Source: Chryseobacterium sp. CY350
GTDB lineage: Bacteria > Bacteroidota > Bacteroidia > Flavobacteriales > Weeksellaceae
NCBI RefSeq assembly: GCF_027945075.1
Contig: NZ_CP116034.1
Coordinates: 4,026,638 to 4,090,637 of the forward strand
Length of the DNA stretch: 64,000 bases
Direction of reading: 5' to 3'
The notes under the pieces were generated by a model, which was not told the origin of the DNA, ran no database searches, and worked only from the letters and a program-made list of their open reading frames with translations. Shown in pieces: positions 16,690-27,418 of this stretch; the stretch's first letter is position 1; each line of letters opens with the position of its first letter. Position numbers and translations under genes: made by a program.

Positions 16690-17051
16690 TGAAAAAATTG
16701 TTTTTTACAGGAGCAATAAGTTTGCTGGCGTTTTCCTGTTCTAAAAAAGAAAATTCAGAAATAAAGCCATCTTCAGAAGGTTCAGCGCCGATTGCAACCA
16801 GTGTTTCCGGGAAGAGTCTTATCGAAGCTTCTGACTGTATGTCTTGTCATAATACTAGCGAGAGAATGATAGGTCCTTCTTATCAGGATATTGCAGGTAA
16901 GTATTCTGATAAAGATATCGAAATGCTGGCATCAAAAATCATTGATGGTGGAAGCGGAGTTTGGGGAAGCGTTCCTATGCAACCTCATCCGCAAGTGTCT
17001 AAAGCAGATGCAAAAAAAATGGTGGAGTATATTTTGAAACAGAAAAAATAA
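16689..17051 (+). CDS. Lipoprotein c-type cytochrome (cytochrome c551/552-like)
   Basis: 120 residues. Signal with lipobox (SLLAFSC), a linker, then a single-haem class I cytochrome c: CMSCH is the haem-attachment motif (about 55-59), IGPSYQDIAGKY follows, and Met in GSVPMQPHPQVS is the likely axial ligand. It would carry electrons in the periplasm while anchored to a membrane. It is coupled to the small lipoprotein upstream and lies 3 bases from rlmF. A partner oxidase is not in the immediate vicinity (cydAB uses quinol). Confidence 0.9.
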   Translation: MKKLFFTGAISLLAFSCSKKENSEIKPSSEGSAPIATSVSGKSLIEASDCMSCHNTSERMIGPSYQDIAGKYSDKDIEMLASKIIDGGSGVWGSVPMQPHPQVSKADAKKMVEYILKQKK

Positions 17052-17054
17052 TTC

Positions 17055-17981
17055 ATGGTCGAAAAATCAGGACTGCACACAAGAAATCTTCATAAAAATC
17101 CCTACGATTTTGAAGAGTTGATTTCCTGTGTGCCGGAACTGAAGCATTATGTTTTTAAAAATACTTACGGAAGTTTAACCATCAATTTCAGTATTCCGAA
17201 AGCTGTAAAATTGCTTAATAAAGCTTTGCTGGAACATTTTTATAATGTTAAAAATTGGGATATTCCTGACGAAAATCTTTGTCCGCCAATCCCGGGACGT
17301 GCAGATTATATTCATAATATTGCAGATTTATTAGCAGAAAATTTACGTGAAATTCCGGTAGGTTTATCGGTAAAAGGTTTAGATATTGGAACGGGGGCTA
17401 ATTTGGTTTATCCTTTAATTGCACATCAATCTTACGGTTGGCAAATGCTGGGAACAGATATCAATCAAAAATCTTTAGATAATGCTCATAAGATTTTAGT
17501 TGGAAATTCTGATCTTCTAAAAGATATTCAACTTAAATTTCAGCCGGATTCAAATTTTATATTTAAAAATATTCTCAACTCTGAAGATAGATTCACGTTT
17601 TCCATGTGCAATCCGCCTTTCCATGATTCCGAAGAATCTGCAATGAAAGGCAATCTCAGAAAAACAAAAAATCTAAAAAAATCTAAGACTCAAAAACCTA
17701 ATCTCAATTTCAGCGGACAACAATCTGAGTTGTGGTGTGAGGGTGGTGAATTGGCATTTATTTCAAAAATGATTGAAGAAAGTGCATCGTATTCTTCTCA
17801 AATTCTTTGGTTTACCTGTCTGGTTTCAAAAAAAGAAAATTTATTTAAACTCAATTCGCTTTTAAAGAAATTTAAAGCTTTTGAAGTGAAAACAATTGAT
17901 ATGGCGCAAGGTCAGAAGGTCAGTAGAATTTTAGCTTGGAGTTTTGTGCCTCCACAAGAAAGAAGAATTTGGTTTAAGTAA
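17055..17981 (+). CDS. rlmF: 23S rRNA (adenine1618-N6)-methyltransferase
   Basis: 308 residues. SGLHTRNLHKNPYDFEELI at the N-terminus and IPGRADYIHNIADLL are RlmF/METT10 hallmarks. The SAM loop is GLDIGTGANLVYPLI, and the catalytic N6-adenine motif is CNPPFHDS. It would methylate A1618 of 23S rRNA. Three bases after the cytochrome gene, probably co-transcribed. Confidence 0.9.
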   Translation: MVEKSGLHTRNLHKNPYDFEELISCVPELKHYVFKNTYGSLTINFSIPKAVKLLNKALLEHFYNVKNWDIPDENLCPPIPGRADYIHNIADLLAENLREIPVGLSVKGLDIGTGANLVYPLIAHQSYGWQMLGTDINQKSLDNAHKILVGNSDLLKDIQLKFQPDSNFIFKNILNSEDRFTFSMCNPPFHDSEESAMKGNLRKTKNLKKSKTQKPNLNFSGQQSELWCEGGELAFISKMIEESASYSSQILWFTCLVSKKENLFKLNSLLKKFKAFEVKTIDMAQGQKVSRILAWSFVPPQERRIWFK

Positions 17982-17989
17982 TTTTGGAT

Positions 17990-18130
17990 TTTTAACCATT
18001 AAGATTTTTTAAAAAGTTTAGAATGGTTAAGAATTCGCAAGCGAATTTTAGGGATATGTCTTAATAATATCTTCAGATATTTCGCTTAAATAATCTTAAA
18101 ACATTAAATTCCTTGATGGTTTAAAATTAA
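17990..18130. repeat. Repeat-like spacer with imperfect terminal inverted repeats
   Basis: The left end TTTTTAACCATTAAGATTTT (from about 17991) resembles the reverse complement of the right end (TTTAAACCATCAAGG reading back from about 18127). Inside there is a perfect hairpin AATTCGC AA GCGAATT (18032-18047). It may be a decayed MITE-like element or a strongly AT-rich spacer. No gene is seen between rlmF and lysS. Confidence 0.4.
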
Positions 18131-18199
18131 ATATTGTTTTATCGATTTTAAATAAATTTAAGTGTAAAAATTTAACTTCCATAAACACTTAAATTTCCT

Positions 18200-18207
18200 T
18201 ATTTTTG
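18200..18207 (+). promoter_or_regulatory. Candidate -7 box of lysS
   Basis: TATTTTTG matches TAnnTTTG, 23 bases before the lysS ATG. No good -33 TTG is seen. Confidence 0.45.
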
Positions 18208-18230
18208 CAATTCGAAAAAATTGAATTATA

Positions 18231-19931
18231 ATGCAATTATCAGAACAGGAAATCATTAGAAGAGAAAAGCTGACTAAGCTTGTTGAAATGGGAATCAACG
18301 CATTCCCGGCGGAAGAATACACGGTTACAGATACTACAGAATCTATAAAACAGAATTTTTCTGAAAGTAAACAGGTGAAGATTGCGGGCAGATTGATGTC
18401 TCGCCGTATTCAGGGGAAGGCTTCTTTCGCTGAATTGCAGGATTCTACAGGTAAAATTCAGGTGTACTTCAACAGAGACGAAATCTGCACGGGAGAAGAT
18501 AAAACTTTATACAACGATGTTTATAAACATCTTTTAGATATTGGTGATATTATCGGTATTGAAGGAGAATTGTTCACGACTCAGGTTGGTGAAATGACGG
18601 TTTTGGTAAAAAACTTTACGCTTTTAACGAAAACTTTAAGACCGCTTCCTCAGGCAAAGACTGATGAAAATGGAGTCGTACATGATGCTTTCAATGATCC
18701 TGAGATGAGATACAGACAGCGTTACGTAGATTTAATTGTGAATCCTCAGGTAAAGGAAACTTTCGTGAAGAGAACAAAAATGTACACGGCAATGCGTCAG
18801 TTTTTCAATGAAGCAGGTTATATTGAGGTTGAAACTCCGGTTTTACAGGCGATTCCAGGTGGTGCAGCAGCAAGACCTTTTATCACACATCACAATGCTT
18901 TAGATATTCCTTTATATATGAGAATTGCTAATGAATTATATCTGAAAAGATTGATCGTTGGTGGTTTTGACGGTGTGTATGAATTTTCAAAAAACTTCAG
19001 AAATGAAGGGATGGACAGAACGCACAATCCGGAATTTACGGTGATGGAAATCTACGTTGCCTACAAAGACTATTATTGGATGATGGATTTCACAGAAAAA
19101 ATGATAGAACATTGTGCTATCGCAGTGAACGGAACTACGAAAGCGAAATTTGGTGATCAGGAAATTGATTTCAAAGCACCTTACGCAAGAGTTTCTATGA
19201 CGGAAGCGATCATAAAATATACAGGTTTTGATATTACAGGAAAATCTGAGCAGGAATTGTTCGACTTTGCAAAATCTATCGGAATCGAGGCAAACGAAAC
19301 GATGGGTAAAGGAAAATTAATCGACGAAATTTTTGGTGAAAAATGTGAAGGAAACTTTATTCAGCCGACTTTCATCACAGATTATCCTGTAGAAATGTCG
19401 CCTCTTACCAAGAAACACAGAAGTCAGGAAGGTCTTACTGAGCGTTTTGAATTGATGGTTTGTGGTAAAGAAATTGCCAATGCTTATTCGGAATTAAATG
19501 ATCCGATTGATCAGAGAGAACGTTTTGAAGATCAGTTAAAATTAGCTGAAAAGGGTGATGATGAAGCAGGACAATTTATTGATGAAGATTTCTTGAGAGC
19601 ACTGGAATACGGAATGCCGCCAACTTCAGGAATGGGAATCGGGATGGACAGATTGATTATGTTCTTAACAAATAATCCATCAATTCAGGAAGTATTGTTT
19701 TTCCCACAAATGAAGCCGGAGAAAACTGTTCCTCAAGTTGAATTAGGTGAAGACGAGAAAGTGATTCTGGAGATTTTAAATTCTCGTGAAGAAGCGTTCT
19801 CTTTAGCTGACATAAAAGAAAGAAGTCAATTATCCGGTAAAAAATGGGATAAAGCTTCTAAAACTTTGACGAAAGGAGGTTTGGTGAAAGTTGAGAAGAT
19901 TGATGAGAATGTTTTGATGAAGTTGGTTTAA
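18231..19931 (+). CDS. lysS: Lysyl-tRNA synthetase, class II
   Basis: 566 residues. An N-terminal OB fold (about 50-150, KIAGRLMSRRIQGKASFAEL) is followed by the class II core: motif 2 FRNEGMDRTHNPEFT, and motif 3 GMGIGMDRLIMFLTN. The classic bacterial enzyme ends about residue 500. Here some 60 more residues form a charged extension with a winged-helix flavour (LADIKERSQLSGKKWDKASK), which I believe is common in Bacteroidota. A terminator follows. Confidence 0.96.
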   Translation: MQLSEQEIIRREKLTKLVEMGINAFPAEEYTVTDTTESIKQNFSESKQVKIAGRLMSRRIQGKASFAELQDSTGKIQVYFNRDEICTGEDKTLYNDVYKHLLDIGDIIGIEGELFTTQVGEMTVLVKNFTLLTKTLRPLPQAKTDENGVVHDAFNDPEMRYRQRYVDLIVNPQVKETFVKRTKMYTAMRQFFNEAGYIEVETPVLQAIPGGAAARPFITHHNALDIPLYMRIANELYLKRLIVGGFDGVYEFSKNFRNEGMDRTHNPEFTVMEIYVAYKDYYWMMDFTEKMIEHCAIAVNGTTKAKFGDQEIDFKAPYARVSMTEAIIKYTGFDITGKSEQELFDFAKSIGIEANETMGKGKLIDEIFGEKCEGNFIQPTFITDYPVEMSPLTKKHRSQEGLTERFELMVCGKEIANAYSELNDPIDQRERFEDQLKLAEKGDDEAGQFIDEDFLRALEYGMPPTSGMGIGMDRLIMFLTNNPSIQEVLFFPQMKPEKTVPQVELGEDEKVILEILNSREEAFSLADIKERSQLSGKKWDKASKTLTKGGLVKVEKIDENVLMKLV

Positions 19932-19959
19932 TATTGATCATCATTTAATTATAAAAGAG

Positions 19960-19990
19960 ATTCCTGAAATTATTTTCAGGAATTTTTTTA
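19960..19990 (+). terminator. Terminator after lysS
   Basis: Perfect ten-base stem ATTCCTGAAA/TTTCAGGAAT with loop TTAT, then seven T. Confidence 0.92.
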
Positions 19991-20036
19991 TGGATACAAA
20001 CTATAAATTATTATTTCTCGTTCTAAAGAAAAACTA

Positions 20037-20861
20037 ATGAAAGTCTATCTTTGTATTCTCTTACTTTTCTTTTTAGCAGAGATAAATTCTCAAACGCTTA
20101 CATCTGTTTATTTTAAAAATAACAGTTACGAACTCAGTCAAAATTCTAAAACAAAGCTGGATAGTTTGTCTCAATTAAAAAGTAATCTCGCATTCAGGAT
20201 TTTTGGGAATTGCGATCCTTCCGGGAATATAGAACTTAATAAAAAGTTATCAGAAAACCGTGCATATGCAGTCAGTCAATATTTAAAAAATAAAATTGGA
20301 AGTAATATAAAATTAGGAAGTGCCATAGGTTTAGGAATAGAAAAACAGATCAACGATAACAGTACCGAAAAATTACGCAACAAAAACAGAAGAGTAGATA
20401 TCTTTATTGAAAAAACATTTGCGCAGGGAGAAAAAATTTCACGGAAAATGTTACCAAGCTTTCTTGATTCAAATATTGAAATGATGAAAGTGAAAGATAC
20501 ATTTTCTCTTCCTGACGTTAATTTTATCGGAGCTAAACATGTCTGGCTTCCAAATGGAAATACAAACCTCTTCAAATTGTATAAAGTATTAAAACTAAAT
20601 CCGACTTTTGAGGTAGAGTTGCAAGGTCACATCTGTTGCGACTACGAAAATTTTGATGGTGAAGATGAAGATTTAGGTACATTTAATCTTTCCTGGACGA
20701 GAGCCAATGCCATGAAAGAATATCTGCTGAAACAAGGCATAGAGTCCAAGAGAATAAAAGTTGTTGGGTTGGGGCATCTTAATCCGTTGGTCTACCCTGA
20801 AATTACAGAAGCAGACCGTGTTAAGAACAGAAGAGTGGAAATTGTTTTACTTAAAAAATAA
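20037..20861 (+). CDS. Exported protein with two OmpA-like peptidoglycan-binding domains
   Basis: 274 residues with a signal peptide (MKVYLCILLLFFLAEINSQ). Two OmpA-C domains in tandem: the first, about 25-120, has SVYFKNNSYELSQNS and RAYAVSQYLKNK with RNKNRRVDI. The second, about 165-274, has VELQGHICCDYEN, RANAMKEYLLKQGI and RVKNRRVEIVLL. Both end in the NRRV motif that binds diaminopimelate. No beta-barrel, so it probably tethers or senses peptidoglycan from the periplasm. It is convergent with cydB with only two bases between stops and no terminator visible. Confidence 0.85.
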   Translation: MKVYLCILLLFFLAEINSQTLTSVYFKNNSYELSQNSKTKLDSLSQLKSNLAFRIFGNCDPSGNIELNKKLSENRAYAVSQYLKNKIGSNIKLGSAIGLGIEKQINDNSTEKLRNKNRRVDIFIEKTFAQGEKISRKMLPSFLDSNIEMMKVKDTFSLPDVNFIGAKHVWLPNGNTNLFKLYKVLKLNPTFEVELQGHICCDYENFDGEDEDLGTFNLSWTRANAMKEYLLKQGIESKRIKVVGLGHLNPLVYPEITEADRVKNRRVEIVLLKK

Positions 20862-20863
20862 TT

Positions 20864-21874
20864 TTACAATTTCCCTTTTGCCTTTGTAAATGAAAACATC
20901 AGATAAAATAAAAACGGAAGTATAAATAACGATCCCAATATCAAAGCCCATCCTAAAGCTACGATTGTTTTCTCAGCTGCAATATGTTTTAGTAATGAAA
21001 GATGTTCGCCGTTTCCTAATAATATAATGTTCGGATTGTGCTGATAAGTTGCAGCTACCAGAATCATAATGATCTGAAATCCTGCCAAAGCCCGCACGGG
21101 AAGTAGCTTTTTAATATGCATTGCTCGTAAAATCAAACCTAAAGAAACAGTTGCGAATGAGACTGCCATTACGCCTAAAGGTTTGGAAAATACCCATTTC
21201 AACAAAGGAATACCTGAAAAATAAGCAGTTGCAAAAACCAAAATCCCAGTGATAACGACAAAAATCATGGTCTGATGAGATTTTTTAATCATTAAATTGA
21301 GTTCTAATTTGTCGCTTGCTTCTCTTAGCGAAAAGATAGATGCCAAATAAGCACAGAGCGCCACAACAAAGAGTCCAACAGAAATTCCAAACCAATTGAG
21401 CCAACTGTAGATATACAGGTCTAAAAAAGTTTTTGCATCTGGATTAATTGATTGTGAAACGGTTGCCCCAGCAATTAAACCTAAAAAAAATGGTGTTAAA
21501 AGACTCGCGTAATAGAAAATTTGAGTGTAAATAATTTGCCAACGATCTTCCACAGCATCGTAATGCCTGAAAGTAAATGCCGTGCCTCTCGCGATAATAC
21601 CTAAAAGCATCAAAACCAATGGAATATGAAGATAGGTTGACATCGTGGTATAAATTTCGGGAAAGCCTACAAAGAGAATTACAATGGCAATAATCAGCCA
21701 CATATGATTGGCTTCCCATACGGGTGCAATCGACTCGTACATTAATTTTTCTGTGTACTTTCTGTTTTTCTTTTTGGTCATTAATTCTACAATTCCTGCT
21801 CCGAAATCTGCTCCGCCCAAAATCACATAAAGACAAACGGAAAGCCATAAGAAACCTATTACAACGTAGATCAT
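20864..21874 (-). CDS. cydB: Cytochrome bd ubiquinol oxidase subunit II
   Basis: 336 residues with about eight membrane helices. The N-terminus ...VCLYVILGGADFGAGIVEL is the CydB hallmark, and PVWEANHMWLIIAIVILFVG follows. With CydA it forms the high-affinity bd oxidase that reduces oxygen using quinol. It overlaps cydA by four bases. Confidence 0.95.
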   Translation of the reverse strand: MIYVVIGFLWLSVCLYVILGGADFGAGIVELMTKKKNRKYTEKLMYESIAPVWEANHMWLIIAIVILFVGFPEIYTTMSTYLHIPLVLMLLGIIARGTAFTFRHYDAVEDRWQIIYTQIFYYASLLTPFFLGLIAGATVSQSINPDAKTFLDLYIYSWLNWFGISVGLFVVALCAYLASIFSLREASDKLELNLMIKKSHQTMIFVVITGILVFATAYFSGIPLLKWVFSKPLGVMAVSFATVSLGLILRAMHIKKLLPVRALAGFQIIMILVAATYQHNPNIILLGNGEHLSLLKHIAAEKTIVALGWALILGSLFILPFLFYLMFSFTKAKGKL

Positions 21875-23214
21875 GATTTTTTGTTTTTAGAGTTAAATTG
21901 TGCGTCTGTCGGGTCATAAAGCTTCGGAACCATCTGTATTTGTCTTTTCAAAAGAAAAATAATAATGAGTGACAGAGAAATAAAAATTGCAGTAAAGAAG
22001 TAAAATGAATACTGAATTCCCGGCATTGGTGTCACTGCGTCTGCTGTTCTCATGATACCGTAAATGATCCAGGGTTGTCTGCCGACTTCAGTAACTGTCC
22101 AGCCGGCTTCCAACGCAATATATCCGAAAGGTGTGGCAAAAAGAAAGGTTTTCAATAACCAGTTTTTAGTTAGCCAATCTTTTTTGAAAAAGAATGCGTA
22201 TAGATAAAGACTTCCGATGGAGATCATGACTACCCCAAAAAAGATCATAATCTGAAAAGCGTAATGTACAACGGCAACGGGCGGCCATTCATCTTTCGGG
22301 AAATCATTTAAACCTTTTATTTCTGCATTAAAATTATTGGTTGCCAAAAAACTTAAAAGCTTCGGAATTTTTATGGCATAATTAAGTTCGCCTTTTTCTT
22401 CGTCAGGAATTCCGCCAATCACGAAAGCTGCACCTTTTTCAGTTTCAAAATGAGCTTCCATGGCAGCTAATTTTATCGGTTGCCTTTCTGCAACAGATTT
22501 TGCCGCAACATCGCCACTTAATGGAGCTCCAAACGCACCAATCATTGCAAAAGCAGCAGAAATTCTGAAGGCTTTTGTGTGAAATTCCACATTCTTTTTT
22601 TTCATAATTAAAAAAGCATGAACACCCGCAACTGCAAATCCTGTCGCACAAAAAGCGGCAACCGTCATATGCAAAGCCTGAGGAAACCAAGCCTCATTAA
22701 ACATTGCTTTAATTGGATCGATATTCACATATTCTCCATTAATATAATCAAAACCCGCCGGGGAATTCATCCATGCGTTTGCGGCAACTACTAAAATTCC
22801 TGAAGCCAGACCGCTTAAACCAACTAAAAATCCGCAAAACCAATGAAACCATTTATTGAATTTATCCCAACCATAAAGAAAAAATCCTATAGCAATGGCT
22901 TCAATAAAAAATGCCGTTCCCTCGAGTGAAAATGGCATTCCGAAAATAGGACCTGCGTGCTTCATAAATCCCGGCCAAAGAAGTCCTAATTCGAAAGACA
23001 GCATCGTTCCGGAAACGGCTCCAGTTGCAAAAAGAATAGCAACACCTTTACTCCAGGCTTTTGTGAGACCTTTGTAAATTTCGTTTCCTGTTTTAAGATA
23101 TTTCCAGTGTGCAAAAGCCATCAAAAACGGCATCACCATTCCGACACAGGCAAAAATGATGTGGAAACCGAGGGAAAGCGCCATTTGGGCACGTGCAGCT
23201 ATGAAATCGTCCAT
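21871..23214 (-). CDS. cydA: Cytochrome bd ubiquinol oxidase subunit I
   Basis: 447 residues from the start at 23214 (MDDFIAARAQMAL), preferred because the family begins there. Six further codons upstream are possible. ARAQMALSLGFHIIFAC holds the haem b595 His. GWTVTEVGRQPWIIYG is the conserved haem/quinol region, and the Q-loop is the short type. It supports microaerobic respiration. No cydDC or cydX is visible nearby. Confidence 0.94.
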   Translation of the reverse strand: MDDFIAARAQMALSLGFHIIFACVGMVMPFLMAFAHWKYLKTGNEIYKGLTKAWSKGVAILFATGAVSGTMLSFELGLLWPGFMKHAGPIFGMPFSLEGTAFFIEAIAIGFFLYGWDKFNKWFHWFCGFLVGLSGLASGILVVAANAWMNSPAGFDYINGEYVNIDPIKAMFNEAWFPQALHMTVAAFCATGFAVAGVHAFLIMKKKNVEFHTKAFRISAAFAMIGAFGAPLSGDVAAKSVAERQPIKLAAMEAHFETEKGAAFVIGGIPDEEKGELNYAIKIPKLLSFLATNNFNAEIKGLNDFPKDEWPPVAVVHYAFQIMIFFGVVMISIGSLYLYAFFFKKDWLTKNWLLKTFLFATPFGYIALEAGWTVTEVGRQPWIIYGIMRTADAVTPMPGIQYSFYFFTAIFISLSLIIIFLLKRQIQMVPKLYDPTDAQFNSKNKKS

Positions 23215-23310
23215 ATGATTTATTTTCAACATTAAAGTTAAGGATAAATTTCTGTGTTAAAATATGATATAAAACATTCAATTGTTTCCGGTATTTCAGC
23301 TTAACTTTGA

Positions 23311-25380
<2,070 letters not shown>

Positions 25381-25402
25381 TCATCTTTAAAAATAATACA
25401 GT

Positions 25403-25437
25403 AAAGACTCCATTGAAAAATGGAGTCTTTTTTTTAT
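25403..25437 (+). terminator. Terminator after gyrB
   Basis: Perfect twelve-base stem AAAGACTCCATT/AATGGAGTCTTT, loop GAAA, then seven T. Confidence 0.95.
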
Positions 25438-25521
25438 CTTGAAACTAATAAATCTCATATTAATGATAATTATTTAACATTTTCTTAAGAATTTTTATAT
25501 TTTTGGGAAAATTAAAAAACC

Positions 25522-27417
25522 ATGATTAAATTTCTTTGCCTTGGTGCTTTTTCTTTAGCATCAATGTACTATTCGCAAAGTTATCCGATCTCTGAAATCA
25601 GTGAAAATCTGAAGAAAAATGCAAGTGTTGTCATCAGAAATGAAAGCACAATTGTTGAGATCAATAAAGTCGACGAAATTGTTTATAAAAATCTTTCTGT
25701 TGTTACCATTCTGAATCGTGAGGCTATTTCTTATTCGGTTCCAAAGATCTATTACGAGAAAGGTGATGTGATCTCGAATATAAAAGTTACTGTGTTTGAT
25801 GAGAAAGGCACGAAAATTAAAAGCTTTTCTAAAGGCGATTTTTCAGATGTGGCAGCCAATTCTCAGGGAACATTCTATTCGGATAACAGAATAATGGTTT
25901 TACCTTTTACACCAACATCATTTCCCTACACGGTTGAGTTTAGCTATGATCAAAAAGATCAAAACACGATCTTTATTCCAGATTTTACACCTTTTTACAA
26001 TTACAATATTTCATTAGAAAAAAGTAATTTTAAAATCATTAATAAATCAGGAATTAATCTGCGCTCAAAAACGTATGATTCTCCGTTTAAATATGCATCG
26101 GTTCAAATTCAGGATAATGGTAACGAAAAGTTGTACACGTATCAGAACGTTCCGGCAATTGATAATGCAGAATTGGCTCCTAATCCGCAGAAAATTTTAC
26201 CGAAAGTAAGCTTTTCGTTAGACCAGTTTAATTTAGTTGGTAAAAAAGGAAATATCACTTCATGGAAAGATTTTGGAGTTTGGTACAATAACAATCTTTT
26301 GACTCCGGTTTCTGTCTCAACGCCACAGATAAAATCTGAAATTGCGGCACTTAATCTTTCCGGAAGTACAGAAGATAAAGTGAAGAAAGTCTTTCAGTAT
26401 ATGCAGAGTAAAACAAGATATATTTTTGTAGCTCTGGGAATTGGCGGTTGGCAACCTATGACGCCCGATGAGGTTCAGAAAAAAGGTTATGGCGACTGTA
26501 AAGGTCTCAGTAATTACATGAAAACTCTTCTCGATGAGGCCGGAATTCCGTCTTATTACTGTAAAATAAATATGAATGAATCGCCAATTTCTTTCGATAA
26601 AGATTTCCCAAAGATGGGCGGCAATCATATTATTCTAATGGTTCCTACAGAGAAAGGAAATATCTGGCTTGAAAATACGTCACAAGATATCGCTTTCAAT
26701 CATTTAAGTTATCATACAACCGACAGAAATGTTCTGGCGGTAATGCCTACGGGAATTGAAGTGATGGAAACGCCGAGCTACACATCGAGCCAAAATAAAG
26801 AGAAGCAGATACTGAATATTCAGGTAAATCCGGATAAAACGATTACCGGTAAAGGTAAATTTTCTTATACCGGAAACCAATATGACTTTAATATGAGTTA
26901 CATCGCGCTTTCTCAGAAAGAAAAGAATGAGGCGGTGAAGTCTAAATTTTCGACTTTAAATTTTGAAAATGTTGAGATGGTAAATTTCAGCAATAATAAA
27001 GATTTGGCGTCTATAGATTTTGATTTGAATTTTAAAGCATCAAATTATTCTAAAATGATGGGTGACAGTTTTATTTTCCGTGCCGTACCTATTTATTCTA
27101 ATGGTTTTTATCATCAGGACGAAAACAGAGAATTGCCTTTTGAAAATAAATTTTCTTTTGAAGACGAGTACGAAATCGTTTATCAGATTCCGGCAAATTA
27201 TGCCATAGAAGAAATGCCACAGAACGGAATTCTGACTTCAGATTTTGGAACTTATATCCTCACATTTGAGAAAAAACAGGATCAAATTGTGGTAAAAAGA
27301 ATTGTTACAATCAAAAAAGGGATTTATTCTAAAGAAAAATTTAACGATTACGTCAACTTTAGAAAGAAAATAATGAATGCCGATAACTCAAAAATTTTAA
27401 TAACCAAAAAATCATAA
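25522..27417 (+). CDS. Exported DUF3857 / transglutaminase-like protein with intact Cys
   Basis: 631 residues with a signal peptide (MIKFLCLGAFSLASMYYSQ). DUF3857 occupies about 50-220 (VVTILNREAI, KIKSFSKGDFSDVAA). A transglutaminase-like core at about 275-410 has GYGDCKGLSNYMKTLLDEAG with Cys326, GGNHIILMVP as the His motif, and LENTSQDIAF with the Asp. A C-terminal beta region resembles DUF3858. Role unknown. In Bacteroidota these proteins are periplasmic and often occur in pairs. It is followed after one base by a second family member. Confidence 0.85.
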   Translation: MIKFLCLGAFSLASMYYSQSYPISEISENLKKNASVVIRNESTIVEINKVDEIVYKNLSVVTILNREAISYSVPKIYYEKGDVISNIKVTVFDEKGTKIKSFSKGDFSDVAANSQGTFYSDNRIMVLPFTPTSFPYTVEFSYDQKDQNTIFIPDFTPFYNYNISLEKSNFKIINKSGINLRSKTYDSPFKYASVQIQDNGNEKLYTYQNVPAIDNAELAPNPQKILPKVSFSLDQFNLVGKKGNITSWKDFGVWYNNNLLTPVSVSTPQIKSEIAALNLSGSTEDKVKKVFQYMQSKTRYIFVALGIGGWQPMTPDEVQKKGYGDCKGLSNYMKTLLDEAGIPSYYCKINMNESPISFDKDFPKMGGNHIILMVPTEKGNIWLENTSQDIAFNHLSYHTTDRNVLAVMPTGIEVMETPSYTSSQNKEKQILNIQVNPDKTITGKGKFSYTGNQYDFNMSYIALSQKEKNEAVKSKFSTLNFENVEMVNFSNNKDLASIDFDLNFKASNYSKMMGDSFIFRAVPIYSNGFYHQDENRELPFENKFSFEDEYEIVYQIPANYAIEEMPQNGILTSDFGTYILTFEKKQDQIVVKRIVTIKKGIYSKEKFNDYVNFRKKIMNADNSKILITKKS

Positions 27418-27418
27418 G

